NCBI GenBank assembly: GCA_963834135.1
Contig: CAWIAN010000005.1
Coordinates: 62,001-126,000 of the forward strand
Reading direction: 5' to 3'
Origin: Bog-257 sp963834135
Lineage (GTDB): Bacteria > Acidobacteriota > Terriglobia > Terriglobales > Acidobacteriaceae
DNA length: 64,000 bases
The notes under the pieces were generated by a model that was given only the letters and a program-made list of their open reading frames with translations, had not been told where the DNA came from and did no database searches. Numbering within the stretch: position 1 is the first letter of the stretch; every line of letters begins with the position of its first letter. Below, piece by piece: positions 44,047 through 53,817 of the stretch. Position numbers and translations under genes: made by a program.

Positions 44047-44703
44047 TTACTTCGGTTGAGCGACGATCCGCAGATAGGGACGCGGCGCTTTCCATCCCTC
44101 GGGATAAATCTTCTTCGCATCCTCATCGGAGACCGAGCCCGAGATGATCACGTCGTCGCCCTGCTTCCAGTTTACCGGTGTCGCGACTTTGTGCTTCGCC
44201 GTCAGTTGCAGCGAGTCGATGACCCGCAGCACCTCGTCGAAGTTGCGGCCGGTCGTCATGGGATACACGATCAGCAGCTTCACCTTCTTGTCAGGCCCGA
44301 TGACGAAGACGTTGCGAACTGTCATGTTGTCGGCGGCCGTGCGCCCGTCGCAGCCACCCTCAAGGTCGGCGGGAAGCATTCCGTACAACTTCGAAACTTT
44401 CAGATCAGTGTCGCCGATCATGGGATAGTTGGGAGCGTAGCCCTGCGTTTCCTTAATGTCCTCGGACCAGCGCTTGTGATTGTCGACCGGATCGACGCTG
44501 AGTCCGATGAGTTTGGTGTTGCGCTTGTCAAACTCGGGCTTCAGCTTCGCCATGTAGCCAAGTTCGGTCGTACAGACAGGCGTGAAGTCTTTGGGATGAG
44601 AAAAAAGAATTGCCCAAGAATCGCCGATCCAGTCGTGAAATTTAATCGGGCCTTCTGTAGTTACAACTTCGAAATCAGGCGCAGTATCGCCAATCTTTAG
44701 CAT
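44047..44703 (-). CDS. 1-Cys (Prx6-type) peroxiredoxin
   Basis: Thiol peroxidase reducing H2O2 and organic hydroperoxides, 218 residues. The peroxidatic Cys44 lies in HPKDFTPVCTTELGYM. The length and the C-terminal extension (SDEDAKKIYPEGWKAPRPYL) are those of Prx6/1-Cys bacterial enzymes. ATG 44703 is chosen because GGGAGGAT lies about 4 nt upstream and it gives the family N-terminus MLKIGDTAPDFE; an earlier in-frame start adds 16 unlike residues. It likely needs a thiol reductant supplied elsewhere. Confidence 0.93.
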   Translation of the reverse strand: MLKIGDTAPDFEVVTTEGPIKFHDWIGDSWAILFSHPKDFTPVCTTELGYMAKLKPEFDKRNTKLIGLSVDPVDNHKRWSEDIKETQGYAPNYPMIGDTDLKVSKLYGMLPADLEGGCDGRTAADNMTVRNVFVIGPDKKVKLLIVYPMTTGRNFDEVLRVIDSLQLTAKHKVATPVNWKQGDDVIISGSVSDEDAKKIYPEGWKAPRPYLRIVAQPK

Positions 44704-44866
44704 GCCATCCTCCCTGAGTTGTCGTGTGAGTTGCTGACAGATTCTATGCAACGGAGCGAATCCTTAGCAAGGGCAGGAAGTAAGATGCAGCTGGCGCCGC
44801 CGTGCCGCGCGCTCATGTCCGAGACACAACTCAGGCGAGGTGTGGAACCGATCAGCGATCTCGACC

Positions 44867-45295
44867 CTACGTCGAAGTCTGAATGTAAGCCCGCATCATG
44901 TCGGCTTCGCCGGATTTCTCGTCGAGGTGGCAACGCAGCAGATCACGCAGCGAGAGAAATCCGACCAACGTGCGGCCGTCGCAAACCGGCAGATGACGAA
45001 CACTGTGGGTCTGCATCACGCACATGGCATCTTCGGAACTGGCGCCAGGATCGACGGTGCGAAGCTCGGTGCTCATCACGTCGGAGATGTGTGTAGTGAT
45101 CGGGTCGCGGCCTTCGGTGACGACGCGCTTCATGATGTCGCGCTCGGAGAAGATGCCGACCAGCTTGGTGTCTTCCAGCACAGGCACAGCGCCGACATTG
45201 CGCTCCACCATGTATCTGGCCGCCTCGAGCACAGTCTGCTGGGGCTGTACGTAATGGATGGTGCGGTTGCTGATGAGGTCCCGGATAGCCGCCAT
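44867..45295 (-). CDS. Tandem CBS-domain protein
   Basis: 142 residues made of two CBS motifs (about 10-62 and 75-128), forming a Bateman module that binds adenine nucleotides. Key segments are ERNVGAVPVLEDTKLVGIFSERD, split by typical turns, and SVRHLPVCDGRTLVGFLSLRD. AGGAGG lies 4 nt before the ATG at 45295. It contains no fused effector domain, so it may regulate another protein. The C-terminal 15 residues (ADMMRAYIQTST) are polar. Confidence 0.88.
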   Translation of the reverse strand: MAAIRDLISNRTIHYVQPQQTVLEAARYMVERNVGAVPVLEDTKLVGIFSERDIMKRVVTEGRDPITTHISDVMSTELRTVDPGASSEDAMCVMQTHSVRHLPVCDGRTLVGFLSLRDLLRCHLDEKSGEADMMRAYIQTST

Positions 45296-45618
45296 GATTC
45301 CTCCTGCTGCAAGTGGAGTTGAAGGGCGCATCGTTCGCCGGGGAGGGCGAAATCCTCACAGCTCGTTGCCCGTGATGTTTCGAGCTGAGCCTTAGGTAGA
45401 CTCTTCAGGGCCGAGGCTTAGCTCCGGGGGCGAGGAGCGGGCCGAGTATAGTACCAACTCGCGCGACATGGGAAGTGGAAATATTCCCAGAGGCTGCAGG
45501 GAACTGCTTAGGTTGCGACCTCCTTGCCTTGGTGTGTCGTGCAGCACCGCGAGACATTCCGCGCCCACGGCTGGTATTCTCAATCGTTTGGCGAAGACTT
45601 TTCGGAGGACAGGTACAC
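45296..45618. other. Divergent promoter spacer
   Basis: 323 bp between the CBS and fabI genes. No coding frame is supported; an upstream in-frame extension of fabI lacks family similarity. Promoters for both genes must lie here but no consensus pair is clear. Confidence 0.5.
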
Positions 45619-46389
45619 GTGTCGAATAGTTTGCAGGGCCGTACGGTCGTGGTCTTCGGCGTGGCGAATAAACGGAGCATTGCGTGGGCCATCGCGCAGC
45701 AAATGCAACAGGCCGGGGCGCAGCTGGCCATCACGTATCAGAACGAACGCCTGAAGCAGGAAGCCGAGGACCTCATTGCAGCGCTTCCCAATTCGCAGGC
45801 GTTTCAGTGCGACGTCTCGCACGATGAAGAGATCGCGCAGCTCTTCGAGCAGCTGAAAGAACGTTACGGGAAACTCGATGCGGTGGTGCATAGCGTAGCC
45901 TTTGCACCGGCCGAAGATCTGAAAGGCGATCTCGTGGACACCAGCCGCGACGGCTTTCGCATTGCTCTCGACATCAGCGCATATTCGCTGGTCGCGGTTT
46001 CGCGCGCCGCGCGGCCGCTAATGACCGAAGGCGGCAGCATCATCACTATGACCTACTACGGCGCGGAGAAAGTCGTGCCCAAGTACAACCTCATGGGAGT
46101 GGCCAAAGCGGCTCTGGAAGCGTGCGTGCGCTATCTGGCAAACGATTTGGGCAAGAACAAGATTCGCGTCAATGCGATTTCAGCTGGGCCAATCAAGACC
46201 TTGGCAGCTCGCGGCATTTCAGGGTTGGGCGAGATGATGAAAGAGCATGGTGAACGTGCGCCGTTGAAACGCAATGTCGATGTGAACGAAGTCGCCGCGA
46301 CAGCTGTGTTTCTTGCGGGTGATGGTGGTAGCGGAATTACCGGCGAGACGATTTACGTGGATTGCGGCTACAACATCATGGGCTTCTAG
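45619..46389 (+). CDS. fabI: Enoyl-[acyl-carrier-protein] reductase FabI
   Basis: NADH-dependent reduction of trans-2-enoyl-ACP, the last step of each fatty-acid elongation cycle. 256 residues. The nucleotide fold has VVFGVANKRSIAWAIA, and the catalytic Tyr and Lys lie in TYYGAEKVVPKYNLMGVAKAAL. The start is GTG with GGAGG 9-10 nt upstream. The upstream in-frame extension of 48 residues is not part of the family. The substrate loop AARGISGLGEM is intact, so it belongs to the triclosan-target class. Confidence 0.95.
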   Translation: MSNSLQGRTVVVFGVANKRSIAWAIAQQMQQAGAQLAITYQNERLKQEAEDLIAALPNSQAFQCDVSHDEEIAQLFEQLKERYGKLDAVVHSVAFAPAEDLKGDLVDTSRDGFRIALDISAYSLVAVSRAARPLMTEGGSIITMTYYGAEKVVPKYNLMGVAKAALEACVRYLANDLGKNKIRVNAISAGPIKTLAARGISGLGEMMKEHGERAPLKRNVDVNEVAATAVFLAGDGGSGITGETIYVDCGYNIMGF

Positions 46390-46512
46390 AGCGGCAATCA
46401 GCGGCCACCAACCAGCGATTAGCGGCCGGAAGCAGACGCGCTATTTCAGTGGTCGTCTTAGGGCCCAGCCAAGGCGAGAAGCGATGCTTTGCGTTGGTGG
46501 AGGGAGCTCATC

Positions 46513-48174
46513 GTGCGGGCCAATGCGGGGCCAGGGCGGCAATTCCGGGTAGCTAGCGGAAATCTTGTGGTTCAGTGGGGACTACCGGCAATTGCTCTTG
46601 GTTTCGGTTCGGTTGTTATCTACAAAGCTTCACATAGTCTTCACAGTATTGGTCGGCCATTCTCAGCGCCCCTCCACGCGGAGGATTGGCTGGCATTAAC
46701 GGTTACGCTCTCTCTTATCTTCACCTCTTGGGCGAGCAGGTCCGAAGCAAGAATTGCCGGCGAGAATTCTCATTCCTGGCGTTCATCAATTTGGTTCATC
46801 GCCTTGATCGCTGCGCTGACGTTGGCGGTTTATTGGCGAGCTCTTCGTTACCCGTTGCTTTCGGATGACTACCTTATCGTGCGGTACCAGCAGAACTGGA
46901 ACTGGTCGAGTGTCCTGCAGGAGTTTCGAACCGCCGGCGGAGATGGGTTTTTCCGGCCGATTACGAACCTGACGCTGGCAGCTAACGCGCGCTGGGCGGG
47001 CGCTGGAAACCGGCCCGAGCTTTGGCGACTCGTCAGCTTCAGCATTCATTGTCTGAACGCGATTCTGGTCTACATCTTCGCGTCGCAGTTGAAGCTTCCG
47101 CGCTCGGCTGCTGTCGCTGCCGCGTGCATCTTCGGTGTTCATGCCGCTCATCCCGAGGCCGTTGCCTGGATCGCGGCCCGATTCGACCTGGTATCGACAT
47201 TTTTTGTGCTGCTGGCCCTGGTTCTCTTCAAAGCCGCCTATAAGAGCGATCATCGGTTCGGTCTGCTGGCAGGATTGTCCGCTTTGTTCATGGTCCTCGG
47301 AGCGTTAAGCAAAGAATCCGGATTCATATTTCCCATACTGGCGACCTTGGTAGCGTTGCACGCCGGAGAGAAGTCGAAACGGGTAGTTCTGGCGCTGGGG
47401 TTGTTCTATGCGGTCGCTGCGGCTCTGTTTACCTATCGCTGGAGTTTGCTGGGGGGAGTCGGGGGGTATGTGGACGCTGGTGGTAAGCCGCAGGCACTGC
47501 ATTTCAGCCTGGGACGCGCGATCAACGTACTATTTCTGCGTTTATGGACGGCGCTCTACTTTCCGATTAATTGGAGCGTCCGGCCTGGTGTCTTGCTTGT
47601 GGTGCTGCTCGCTATGTACATTGGCGCGCTGTTGTGGCTTATGCGGAGTCAACCTTCGCTCCGGGATATCTGGTTGGGCATCGGGCTGGTGTTGGCGACG
47701 ACCTTGATTCCCCTACATCTACTGTTTCTTGACAAAGATCTGCTGCGGGCCCGGATGATTTACCTGGCCTCGGCGGGCTTCTCGATTTTGCTGGGAGTAG
47801 CGCTAGCCGGTCTTCGCCCGAAGGCTCGCGGTATTTGTGCCGCCGTCATCCTCCTGTTCAACTACGCCGCGCTCACTCATAATCTCGGCATTTGGCAAAG
47901 GGTGTCGCAGCAGGCGCAGGAAGCTTGCGAGGACGCGGCGCATTTCGCCGGAGTTTCAGCGAACCGGATGCTTGTTCAGCAACTCCCTGAGAGCCTGGAC
48001 GGCGTGTTCTTGTTCGGTAATGGTTTTCCGGAGTGTCTTGAAGCAGCAGCCGGCAGGAAAATCGAGGTTGACCTTGATCGAGGCAAGGCTCCGCCTCCGT
48101 CCGGGGGGCAAGTCGTATTGCGCTGGAATCAGCAGACGGAGCAACTCGAATGTGGCGGAGATGGGTGTCGGTAA
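46513..48174 (+). CDS. GT-C fold membrane glycosyltransferase-like protein
   Basis: Polytopic membrane protein of 553 residues with about 11-12 TM helices. Features of the PMT/TMTC-like GT-C class include LLSDDYLIVRYQQNW (acidic DD after TM1), FFRPITNLTLAANARW, HAAHPEAVAWIAAR and GALSKESGFIFP. A soluble C-terminal domain of about 80 residues follows. GTG 46513 is chosen because GGAGGGAG lies 6 nt upstream; a TTG eight codons earlier is unsupported. It probably transfers sugar from a polyprenyl-phosphate donor to a periplasmic acceptor, but the donor and acceptor are unknown. No TPR domain is present. Confidence 0.75.
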   Translation: MRANAGPGRQFRVASGNLVVQWGLPAIALGFGSVVIYKASHSLHSIGRPFSAPLHAEDWLALTVTLSLIFTSWASRSEARIAGENSHSWRSSIWFIALIAALTLAVYWRALRYPLLSDDYLIVRYQQNWNWSSVLQEFRTAGGDGFFRPITNLTLAANARWAGAGNRPELWRLVSFSIHCLNAILVYIFASQLKLPRSAAVAAACIFGVHAAHPEAVAWIAARFDLVSTFFVLLALVLFKAAYKSDHRFGLLAGLSALFMVLGALSKESGFIFPILATLVALHAGEKSKRVVLALGLFYAVAAALFTYRWSLLGGVGGYVDAGGKPQALHFSLGRAINVLFLRLWTALYFPINWSVRPGVLLVVLLAMYIGALLWLMRSQPSLRDIWLGIGLVLATTLIPLHLLFLDKDLLRARMIYLASAGFSILLGVALAGLRPKARGICAAVILLFNYAALTHNLGIWQRVSQQAQEACEDAAHFAGVSANRMLVQQLPESLDGVFLFGNGFPECLEAAAGRKIEVDLDRGKAPPPSGGQVVLRWNQQTEQLECGGDGCR

Positions 48175-48272
48175 GAGTTACTTCATCCCTCCGCAATCAA
48201 GCTCAAAGACTGGGGCGGGGAAAACAAGTCAATCGACACGGAAGCGCTGATCGCCGCTACGGGCGCGCATTT

Positions 48273-50405
48273 TCAGCTTGCGGAGATCGCTCCCCGAATC
48301 TGTTTTGTTAGCTCTTCCGGATCTTCCATCGGCGGCTGGCAGGTGAAGTCTGTACACACAATCGCCACCGACTTCTTTTCCTTCAGCCCAGGAAGATTGG
48401 GAACGGTTTCCGCTAACACCGCTGGAAGATTCTGCGCTACGGCTTCACTGTCGGTGAGATGCACGACAGATTTATTCACCGCGAAGGGAGCGATCGCTGC
48501 TTTGAGCAGTGCAGTAGCCTTCGCATCTTCGCCGACCACGACGACTTGTGTATGTGGTCTCGAAAGCCAGGTCGCGGCAATCCCGTAAGTTCCCGCGTAG
48601 ATTCCGAACTGCTCGGCTGCGCCCGCAAAGACCGAAACGGTTTCCTCCGCCTTCTCGCGATACTTGGGCTCATTCGTATAGGCATGCAGGCGCAGCAGCG
48701 CGATCGCTGCGCCGGGATTTCCGGCGGGCGTGGGAGAATCCTGGAATGGCTTACGCCGCGCCGCCAGAGCGCCGAGTTGCAGCTTCTCTTCGAGCGACGC
48801 CTCGGTGTCGAAGAAACCGCCGTTCGTCGCGTCGCCGAAGCGGCGAATCATCTCATCGGCGATGCGGCGCGCAAAGTTGAAATAGCTCATCGCGCCGGTA
48901 ACTTCATACGCGTCGAGACAGGCGATAGCGGCGAAAGCGTAATCGTCGAGCATGCCGGTTACGAAGCGCTTGCTAGCCTTTGGATCAGCGTAAGCGATCA
49001 CGTGCGAAAGGCCGCGCTCGTCACTCCACGCGTCCGCCAGAATGCGGTCCAGCGAGCGCAGCGCGAACTGCCTCGCATCGTCCAGGCCAAGCACCTGCGC
49101 CGCCTGCAAGTACGCCGAAACGCACATGGCGTTCCAGCTCACATACACGGTCTTGTCGACGAATGGCGTCGGACGCTGCAGGCGCGCCGTGTAGAGCTTC
49201 GTCTGGGCCGAGGCAAGCAGGTCGATCGCTTTGCTTTGGTCGATCCCTAATCGCGAAGCCACTTCCTCTGGTAGAGCTCGCACCCAGAGGACGTTTTTCG
49301 TAGGATCATGCTGCATTTCGCCAACGGGCTCGATGTCGTAGTGGAGGGCGATGGCTTTGAACTCTTCTTTGGTCAGAACAGCCTTGGCCTCGTCAACGGT
49401 CCAGGTGAAGTAATCTCCGTCATCGTCGAGGTTGATGTCGGCATCCTGCGAGGCGTAGAAGCCACCGTGCTCGCGGTCGCTGAGCCACTCATCCATCCAG
49501 CGGATGATGTCGCGCGCGACGTGCGCGTAGAACTCGTAGCCGAAGACTTGATACGCGTGCACGTAGTTCTTCAGCAGCTCCGAGTTGTCATAAGACATCT
49601 TCTCGAAGTGCGGAACGGTCCAGTGTTCGTCGACCGAATAGCGGTGGAAGCCTCCCGCGAGCTGGTCATAAACGCCGCCGCGCGCCATCTTCGTTAGCGT
49701 CGTGGTGATGACTGTGGCGACGCGCTCCTCGCGCGTGCGCGCATACCAATCGATCAGCAAGTCAATGGCCGAGGGATGCGGAAACTTCGGTGCACTGCCG
49801 AATCCGCCGTTCTTTTCGTCGAAGATGGGCAGCGCCGCCTGCACCATGATGCCGACCAGGCGCGGTGAGAACTCGTGATGGTGGTGAGAGAAATTCTCTG
49901 CATTGGAGAGCACATTCATGGCCTCCTCTGCGGACTTCAGCACCTCGTCCCGGCGCTGCTTGTAAGCGTCGGAGATCGCGAGCAGAATCTTCTTGAAACT
50001 CGGTCGTCCCCATTGGTCAACCGGCGGGAAATAGGTTCCCCCGTAGAAGGGACGGCCATCTGGCGTTAGAAACACGGTCAGTGGCCAACCGCCTGTGCCG
50101 GAGATCGCCGAGACGGCAAGCTGGTAGCGGCTATCGACGTCCGGCCGTTCGTCGCGGTCGACCTTTACGGCGACGAATTCGCGATTGATGATCTCAGCGA
50201 CTTCAGCGCTTTCATAGGATTCGCGATCCATTACGTGGCACCAGTGACACCACACGGCGCCAATGTCGAGCAGGACCGGCTTGTTGTCGCGCTGCGCCGT
50301 GGCAAAGGCTTCCTCGCCCCACTCGTGCCATTGGATAGGCTGATGCATGGCGGAGCGAAGATAAGCAGAGGACGCGTGCGCGAGCGAATTCATGGATTCG
50401 GACAT
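48273..50405 (-). CDS. YyaL/SSP411-type thioredoxin-domain protein (DUF255)
   Basis: 710 residues. An N-terminal thioredoxin-like DUF255 domain with GAVWCHWCHVMDRESYE (CxxC) leads into PLTVFLTPDGRPFYGGTYFPP. A long alpha/alpha six-hairpin barrel follows. The family is widespread in bacteria and animals (SPATA20) with no settled biochemical role. The start ATG 50405 follows a TTG three codons earlier. It is divergent from the carbonic anhydrase (about 130 bp) and converges on the GT-C gene. Confidence 0.9.
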   Translation of the reverse strand: MSESMNSLAHASSAYLRSAMHQPIQWHEWGEEAFATAQRDNKPVLLDIGAVWCHWCHVMDRESYESAEVAEIINREFVAVKVDRDERPDVDSRYQLAVSAISGTGGWPLTVFLTPDGRPFYGGTYFPPVDQWGRPSFKKILLAISDAYKQRRDEVLKSAEEAMNVLSNAENFSHHHHEFSPRLVGIMVQAALPIFDEKNGGFGSAPKFPHPSAIDLLIDWYARTREERVATVITTTLTKMARGGVYDQLAGGFHRYSVDEHWTVPHFEKMSYDNSELLKNYVHAYQVFGYEFYAHVARDIIRWMDEWLSDREHGGFYASQDADINLDDDGDYFTWTVDEAKAVLTKEEFKAIALHYDIEPVGEMQHDPTKNVLWVRALPEEVASRLGIDQSKAIDLLASAQTKLYTARLQRPTPFVDKTVYVSWNAMCVSAYLQAAQVLGLDDARQFALRSLDRILADAWSDERGLSHVIAYADPKASKRFVTGMLDDYAFAAIACLDAYEVTGAMSYFNFARRIADEMIRRFGDATNGGFFDTEASLEEKLQLGALAARRKPFQDSPTPAGNPGAAIALLRLHAYTNEPKYREKAEETVSVFAGAAEQFGIYAGTYGIAATWLSRPHTQVVVVGEDAKATALLKAAIAPFAVNKSVVHLTDSEAVAQNLPAVLAETVPNLPGLKEKKSVAIVCTDFTCQPPMEDPEELTKQIRGAISAS

Positions 50406-50537
50406 TGAGTTCAAGTCTAGCAGGGGTCAGCAGAGCTCCGAGAGTGCGCGCTGCGACTCGAACGCCCGGACCTTCCTCTTGTAGACTGGGCTACGCGCAG
50501 ACATCCGGCATTTGGATTTCGTGGGAGAGGAATGGTA

Positions 50538-51200
50538 ATGACGCAGCAGACCAGAAAGAGTCAGGAAGCTCTGGCACAGGTTGTGAACGGAGTTGCGAAG
50601 TTTCAGAAGGAAGTTTTTCCCGCGCAGAAGGCGTTATTTGCCTCCCTGAAGCAGCAGCAGAATCCCATTGCGACCTTCTTCACCTGCGCCGACTCGCGAA
50701 TCATTCCCAACATGTTGTTACAGACCGGACCGGGCGAAATCTTCACCGAGCGTACGCCGGGAAATATCGTGCCCAAGTACAGCGACCATATTGGTGGCGT
50801 GACCGCCAGCATGGAATATGCCGTGATGGTGCTGCGGGTGCCGCTCATCGTCATCTGTGGACACACCGATTGCGGCGTGATGAAGGCGCTGCTGCAGCCG
50901 GAGCAGACTGCTGGTATGCCTGCGCTCCAGAGCTGGATGCGCCATGCGCTGGCGGCACGCGACCGGCTGCTGCGCGACCACCCAAATGTTTCTCAAGAAG
51001 AGAAGCTGCGGTTGATCACCGAATACAACGTGCTCGCGCAGCTGGAGAATCTCCGCACCCATCCTGCGGTTGAAGCCGGCCTGGCAAAAGGCGAACTGGA
51101 GATTCAGGGTTGGGTTTACGACATCGGTCGCGGCGCAATCTCCGCGGCCGACGAGCGGACGGGAGAGTTCGCTCCCATCCCCATGCCAGCAAAAACGTAA
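50538..51200 (+). CDS. Beta-class carbonic anhydrase
   Basis: Zinc enzyme interconverting CO2 and bicarbonate, 220 residues. The zinc ligands are in TCADSRI (C50; the Asp52-Arg54 dyad) and GHTDCGVM (H109, C112). ATG 50538 is preferred because AGAGG lies 7 nt upstream; an ATG two codons earlier is too close to it. It may supply bicarbonate to acetyl-CoA carboxylase, but this is inference. It converges on the lipoprotein gene with 14 bp between stops. Confidence 0.93.
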   Translation: MTQQTRKSQEALAQVVNGVAKFQKEVFPAQKALFASLKQQQNPIATFFTCADSRIIPNMLLQTGPGEIFTERTPGNIVPKYSDHIGGVTASMEYAVMVLRVPLIVICGHTDCGVMKALLQPEQTAGMPALQSWMRHALAARDRLLRDHPNVSQEEKLRLITEYNVLAQLENLRTHPAVEAGLAKGELEIQGWVYDIGRGAISAADERTGEFAPIPMPAKT

Positions 51201-51214
51201 TTTCTTCTTCCGCG

Positions 51215-53533
51215 CTACGGAACTACAGCGACCAAGTTCGGCGCAGTGGTGTTGCCGTTGGCGTCCTTCAGATTGACCGGCACCTGAATCACATCGGTTG
51301 GCGGAGAAGTGTCGACGCGATGTACGGTATTGTCGCTGGCTCCTACCCACAGTTGAGAACCATCAATCGTCAGGCCGCCGCTGAGAGGCGTCGCGCCTCC
51401 CACCAAACCGACTGTGCTCGGCGACAAGGTCGACAGGTTGAAGTTCGCCAGCGTAGGGAGATTGCTCAGGACCCAGGCAAACTTACTGTCCTGAGTGACC
51501 AGAAGCTGGACCGGCGTAAAGCTGCCTAGTCCGAGATCGTAGCCATTGATCGTGCTCAGCGTACCAACCGGACAGCCAGCGCCCAGCGTGGCTGGCGTGG
51601 AGACGACGTCGATCGATGGAGGATCAAGTGCGACCGCTCCGCTGCCGTTCGGTAAGGCCTTAATCAATGTCGGACTGGTTGCGGTCAGTGCCGGCTGGTT
51701 CGGTACGGGCGATGAATCGCAAGTGGAGTAGACGTAAACCTGGGATCCGGCTGCGCTGCTGATATAGGTCAGGCCTCCCTGACCGCTGATATCCATGAAG
51801 CTGGGCGCGGTCGCGACGTCAAACCCATTCAGAAATCCGGTCGGATAACCGACCCCGAGTTGAGTAGCATTCACCCACTCGTTGAACAGGCCATCGGGGG
51901 TGTAGGCCGAAGAGTTTGCCGTGAGGCCTTGCTTCGAACTCGCAATTGCTCCGTTAACGACACTGAAGTACTGAATGACATTGCCTGTGTTGTCGGAGAT
52001 CAACAGATATTTACCGTCGGGAGAGATTGCCAGGATTGTTCCGCTGACCGCGTAGGTTCCGACCGCGGTAGAACCGGTCGCGACACTCATAATTTGGTTC
52101 GAGGATCCCATGTAAACGCCTGTGCCGGCGGGATCGGCGACGATGGAGTTTGGATAGTTCGGCAGGGTGATCGCCGTGCCGACACTGTTGTCCGAGGTGC
52201 TTACCGGTACCAGCATCTTAGAGTTGCTGCTGGCCACGTAGACGGTTGTGACTGTCGACTGCGGCACGCTGACGGTGGCGACGTTTTGGCTATACTGAGC
52301 CGACAGCCCAACATTGCAGGTCGTACTGGCGCAGGAGGCGGTAATGGACGCCGTTCCTCCGGCAACCGCGGTCACCGTGGCTCCGTTGCTGGTACCGGTA
52401 GCGGCTACGGTAGCAGCGGCATTCGACGAGGACGCCCAGTTCAGCGTGGGTGTAATGGATTGCCCCGCGCTGTCCAGCACATCGGCCGTTAAGCCCTGAG
52501 TGTTAGGTGGTGTCAAGGAAAATGAGGTTCCCGCGCCACTCGAACTGTGCACCAGAATGCTGGTGACCGGGCAGGTTGTGTAAGGAGTTCCGACGCTGTT
52601 CACGCCCGATACGCTGGCAAAGAGCGAAGTTGTGCCCGGCGTCTGGGCGGTCATGACGCCGCTGGTGAGCGAGGTCTGCACGCTCGCTGTACCACTGCAA
52701 GTCGCGGTTCCATTGCTGAGCGTGGCTGTGGTCGGGGCGACAGTTGCGCCGTACCCCGGCGTAACGATGGTTAACTGCGTTGAGCTGGCAATGGTGTTCT
52801 TGCCTGTCAGGGCAACAGTAGCAGTTGCGCCAATCACGCCATTAAAGCTTGAAAGGTCGCAGGTCTGCCCTTGGGAACCAGTGATCGTTCCTCCCGACAA
52901 GTAGACCGGAGTGTTTGCGGTCGCGGAATATGTCGACACAATTCCGGCCGAGGTGGCTGCGACCGTGGCGCTATTCGTGCCGAAGCTGAAGGGTCCAACC
53001 GTGGAAGAGATGTCGCAGGGAGCGGAAGGTGAGCATCCGGGCGCCGAGGTGCTGAAGGCTTTTCCGGAAATCGGGATGGCCTTGCCCATGCTCGTACAAC
53101 CACTGGGGATGACCGCTTGCACTAGATCAACGCGTTCATGCACGTAAACGGTCGCGGTCGCGCTCACGTTGAAGGCGGTGGCCGTGGCCGTGATCGTAAC
53201 CTGGCCTACTCCGCCTGACCCCTGGGTAGCATTGCAATTGATAATGCTGGCATCCCAGACACCGCCGCAGATCAAGCCGCCGGCGGAGACTGTCGCAATG
53301 TTGGCATTGCTGGTGGAAAACGAAATGTCCGCCGCTACTGTGCCGCCGCTTTCGTTCAGTGCGATGGCCGACAGTTGCTCAACACCACCCTCATTTAACG
53401 AAATGGAGCTCGGGGTCAGCTGAATAGACGTTACTTTCGTGCTGTTGTCGGCGCCTCCACCGCATCCCGGCAGGCCGATAAGCAATAAAACTGCTGCAAA
53501 GGCAGCGAATCCACGAACTGCTGAAACCCGCAT
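51215..53533 (-). CDS. Ig-like (BIG2) repeat lipoprotein with beta-propeller-like C-terminal part
   Basis: Exported lipoprotein of 772 residues. The signal peptide ends in the lipobox LPGC with the lipidated Cys24, followed by GGG. The N-terminal third has BIG2-type beta-sandwich repeats (SIQLTPSSISLNEGGVEQLS and later VTAVAGGTASITASC). The C-terminal half has NHL/YVTN-like blades (VYVASSNSKMLVPVSTSDNS, ISPDGKYLLISDNTGN). ATG 53533 is chosen because GGGGAGG lies 4 nt upstream. It is probably surface-exposed; function unknown. Such proteins are abundant in Acidobacteria. It has a fairly high Ser/Thr/Ala content. Confidence 0.85.
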   Translation of the reverse strand: MRVSAVRGFAAFAAVLLLIGLPGCGGGADNSTKVTSIQLTPSSISLNEGGVEQLSAIALNESGGTVAADISFSTSNANIATVSAGGLICGGVWDASIINCNATQGSGGVGQVTITATATAFNVSATATVYVHERVDLVQAVIPSGCTSMGKAIPISGKAFSTSAPGCSPSAPCDISSTVGPFSFGTNSATVAATSAGIVSTYSATANTPVYLSGGTITGSQGQTCDLSSFNGVIGATATVALTGKNTIASSTQLTIVTPGYGATVAPTTATLSNGTATCSGTASVQTSLTSGVMTAQTPGTTSLFASVSGVNSVGTPYTTCPVTSILVHSSSGAGTSFSLTPPNTQGLTADVLDSAGQSITPTLNWASSSNAAATVAATGTSNGATVTAVAGGTASITASCASTTCNVGLSAQYSQNVATVSVPQSTVTTVYVASSNSKMLVPVSTSDNSVGTAITLPNYPNSIVADPAGTGVYMGSSNQIMSVATGSTAVGTYAVSGTILAISPDGKYLLISDNTGNVIQYFSVVNGAIASSKQGLTANSSAYTPDGLFNEWVNATQLGVGYPTGFLNGFDVATAPSFMDISGQGGLTYISSAAGSQVYVYSTCDSSPVPNQPALTATSPTLIKALPNGSGAVALDPPSIDVVSTPATLGAGCPVGTLSTINGYDLGLGSFTPVQLLVTQDSKFAWVLSNLPTLANFNLSTLSPSTVGLVGGATPLSGGLTIDGSQLWVGASDNTVHRVDTSPPTDVIQVPVNLKDANGNTTAPNLVAVVP

Positions 53534-53817
53534 GTAACCTCCCCGCCAGGCGAGCCGACGGACGTCCAAACCAAAATTATTGCAAGAGAAAGCCCAAGTG
53601 TAGAAGCTGAGCGAGAGTTTCCGCAAGCAAGCCGGCCAGAGTCTCGGCCCACGAGTCGATGGTTAGACTACTATGCTTCGCCCGCAGGCAAGCGGGGGCG
53701 CGATGGCGCCAGGTTGGTTTCGCAACAGCGCAAAATTTCTTCTGCAAGAGGATGGATCTCCGGCGTTCAACAGGTAAGGCTGATTCTGCCAATGTGCAAC
53801 TGCCTGGAGGTTACGTG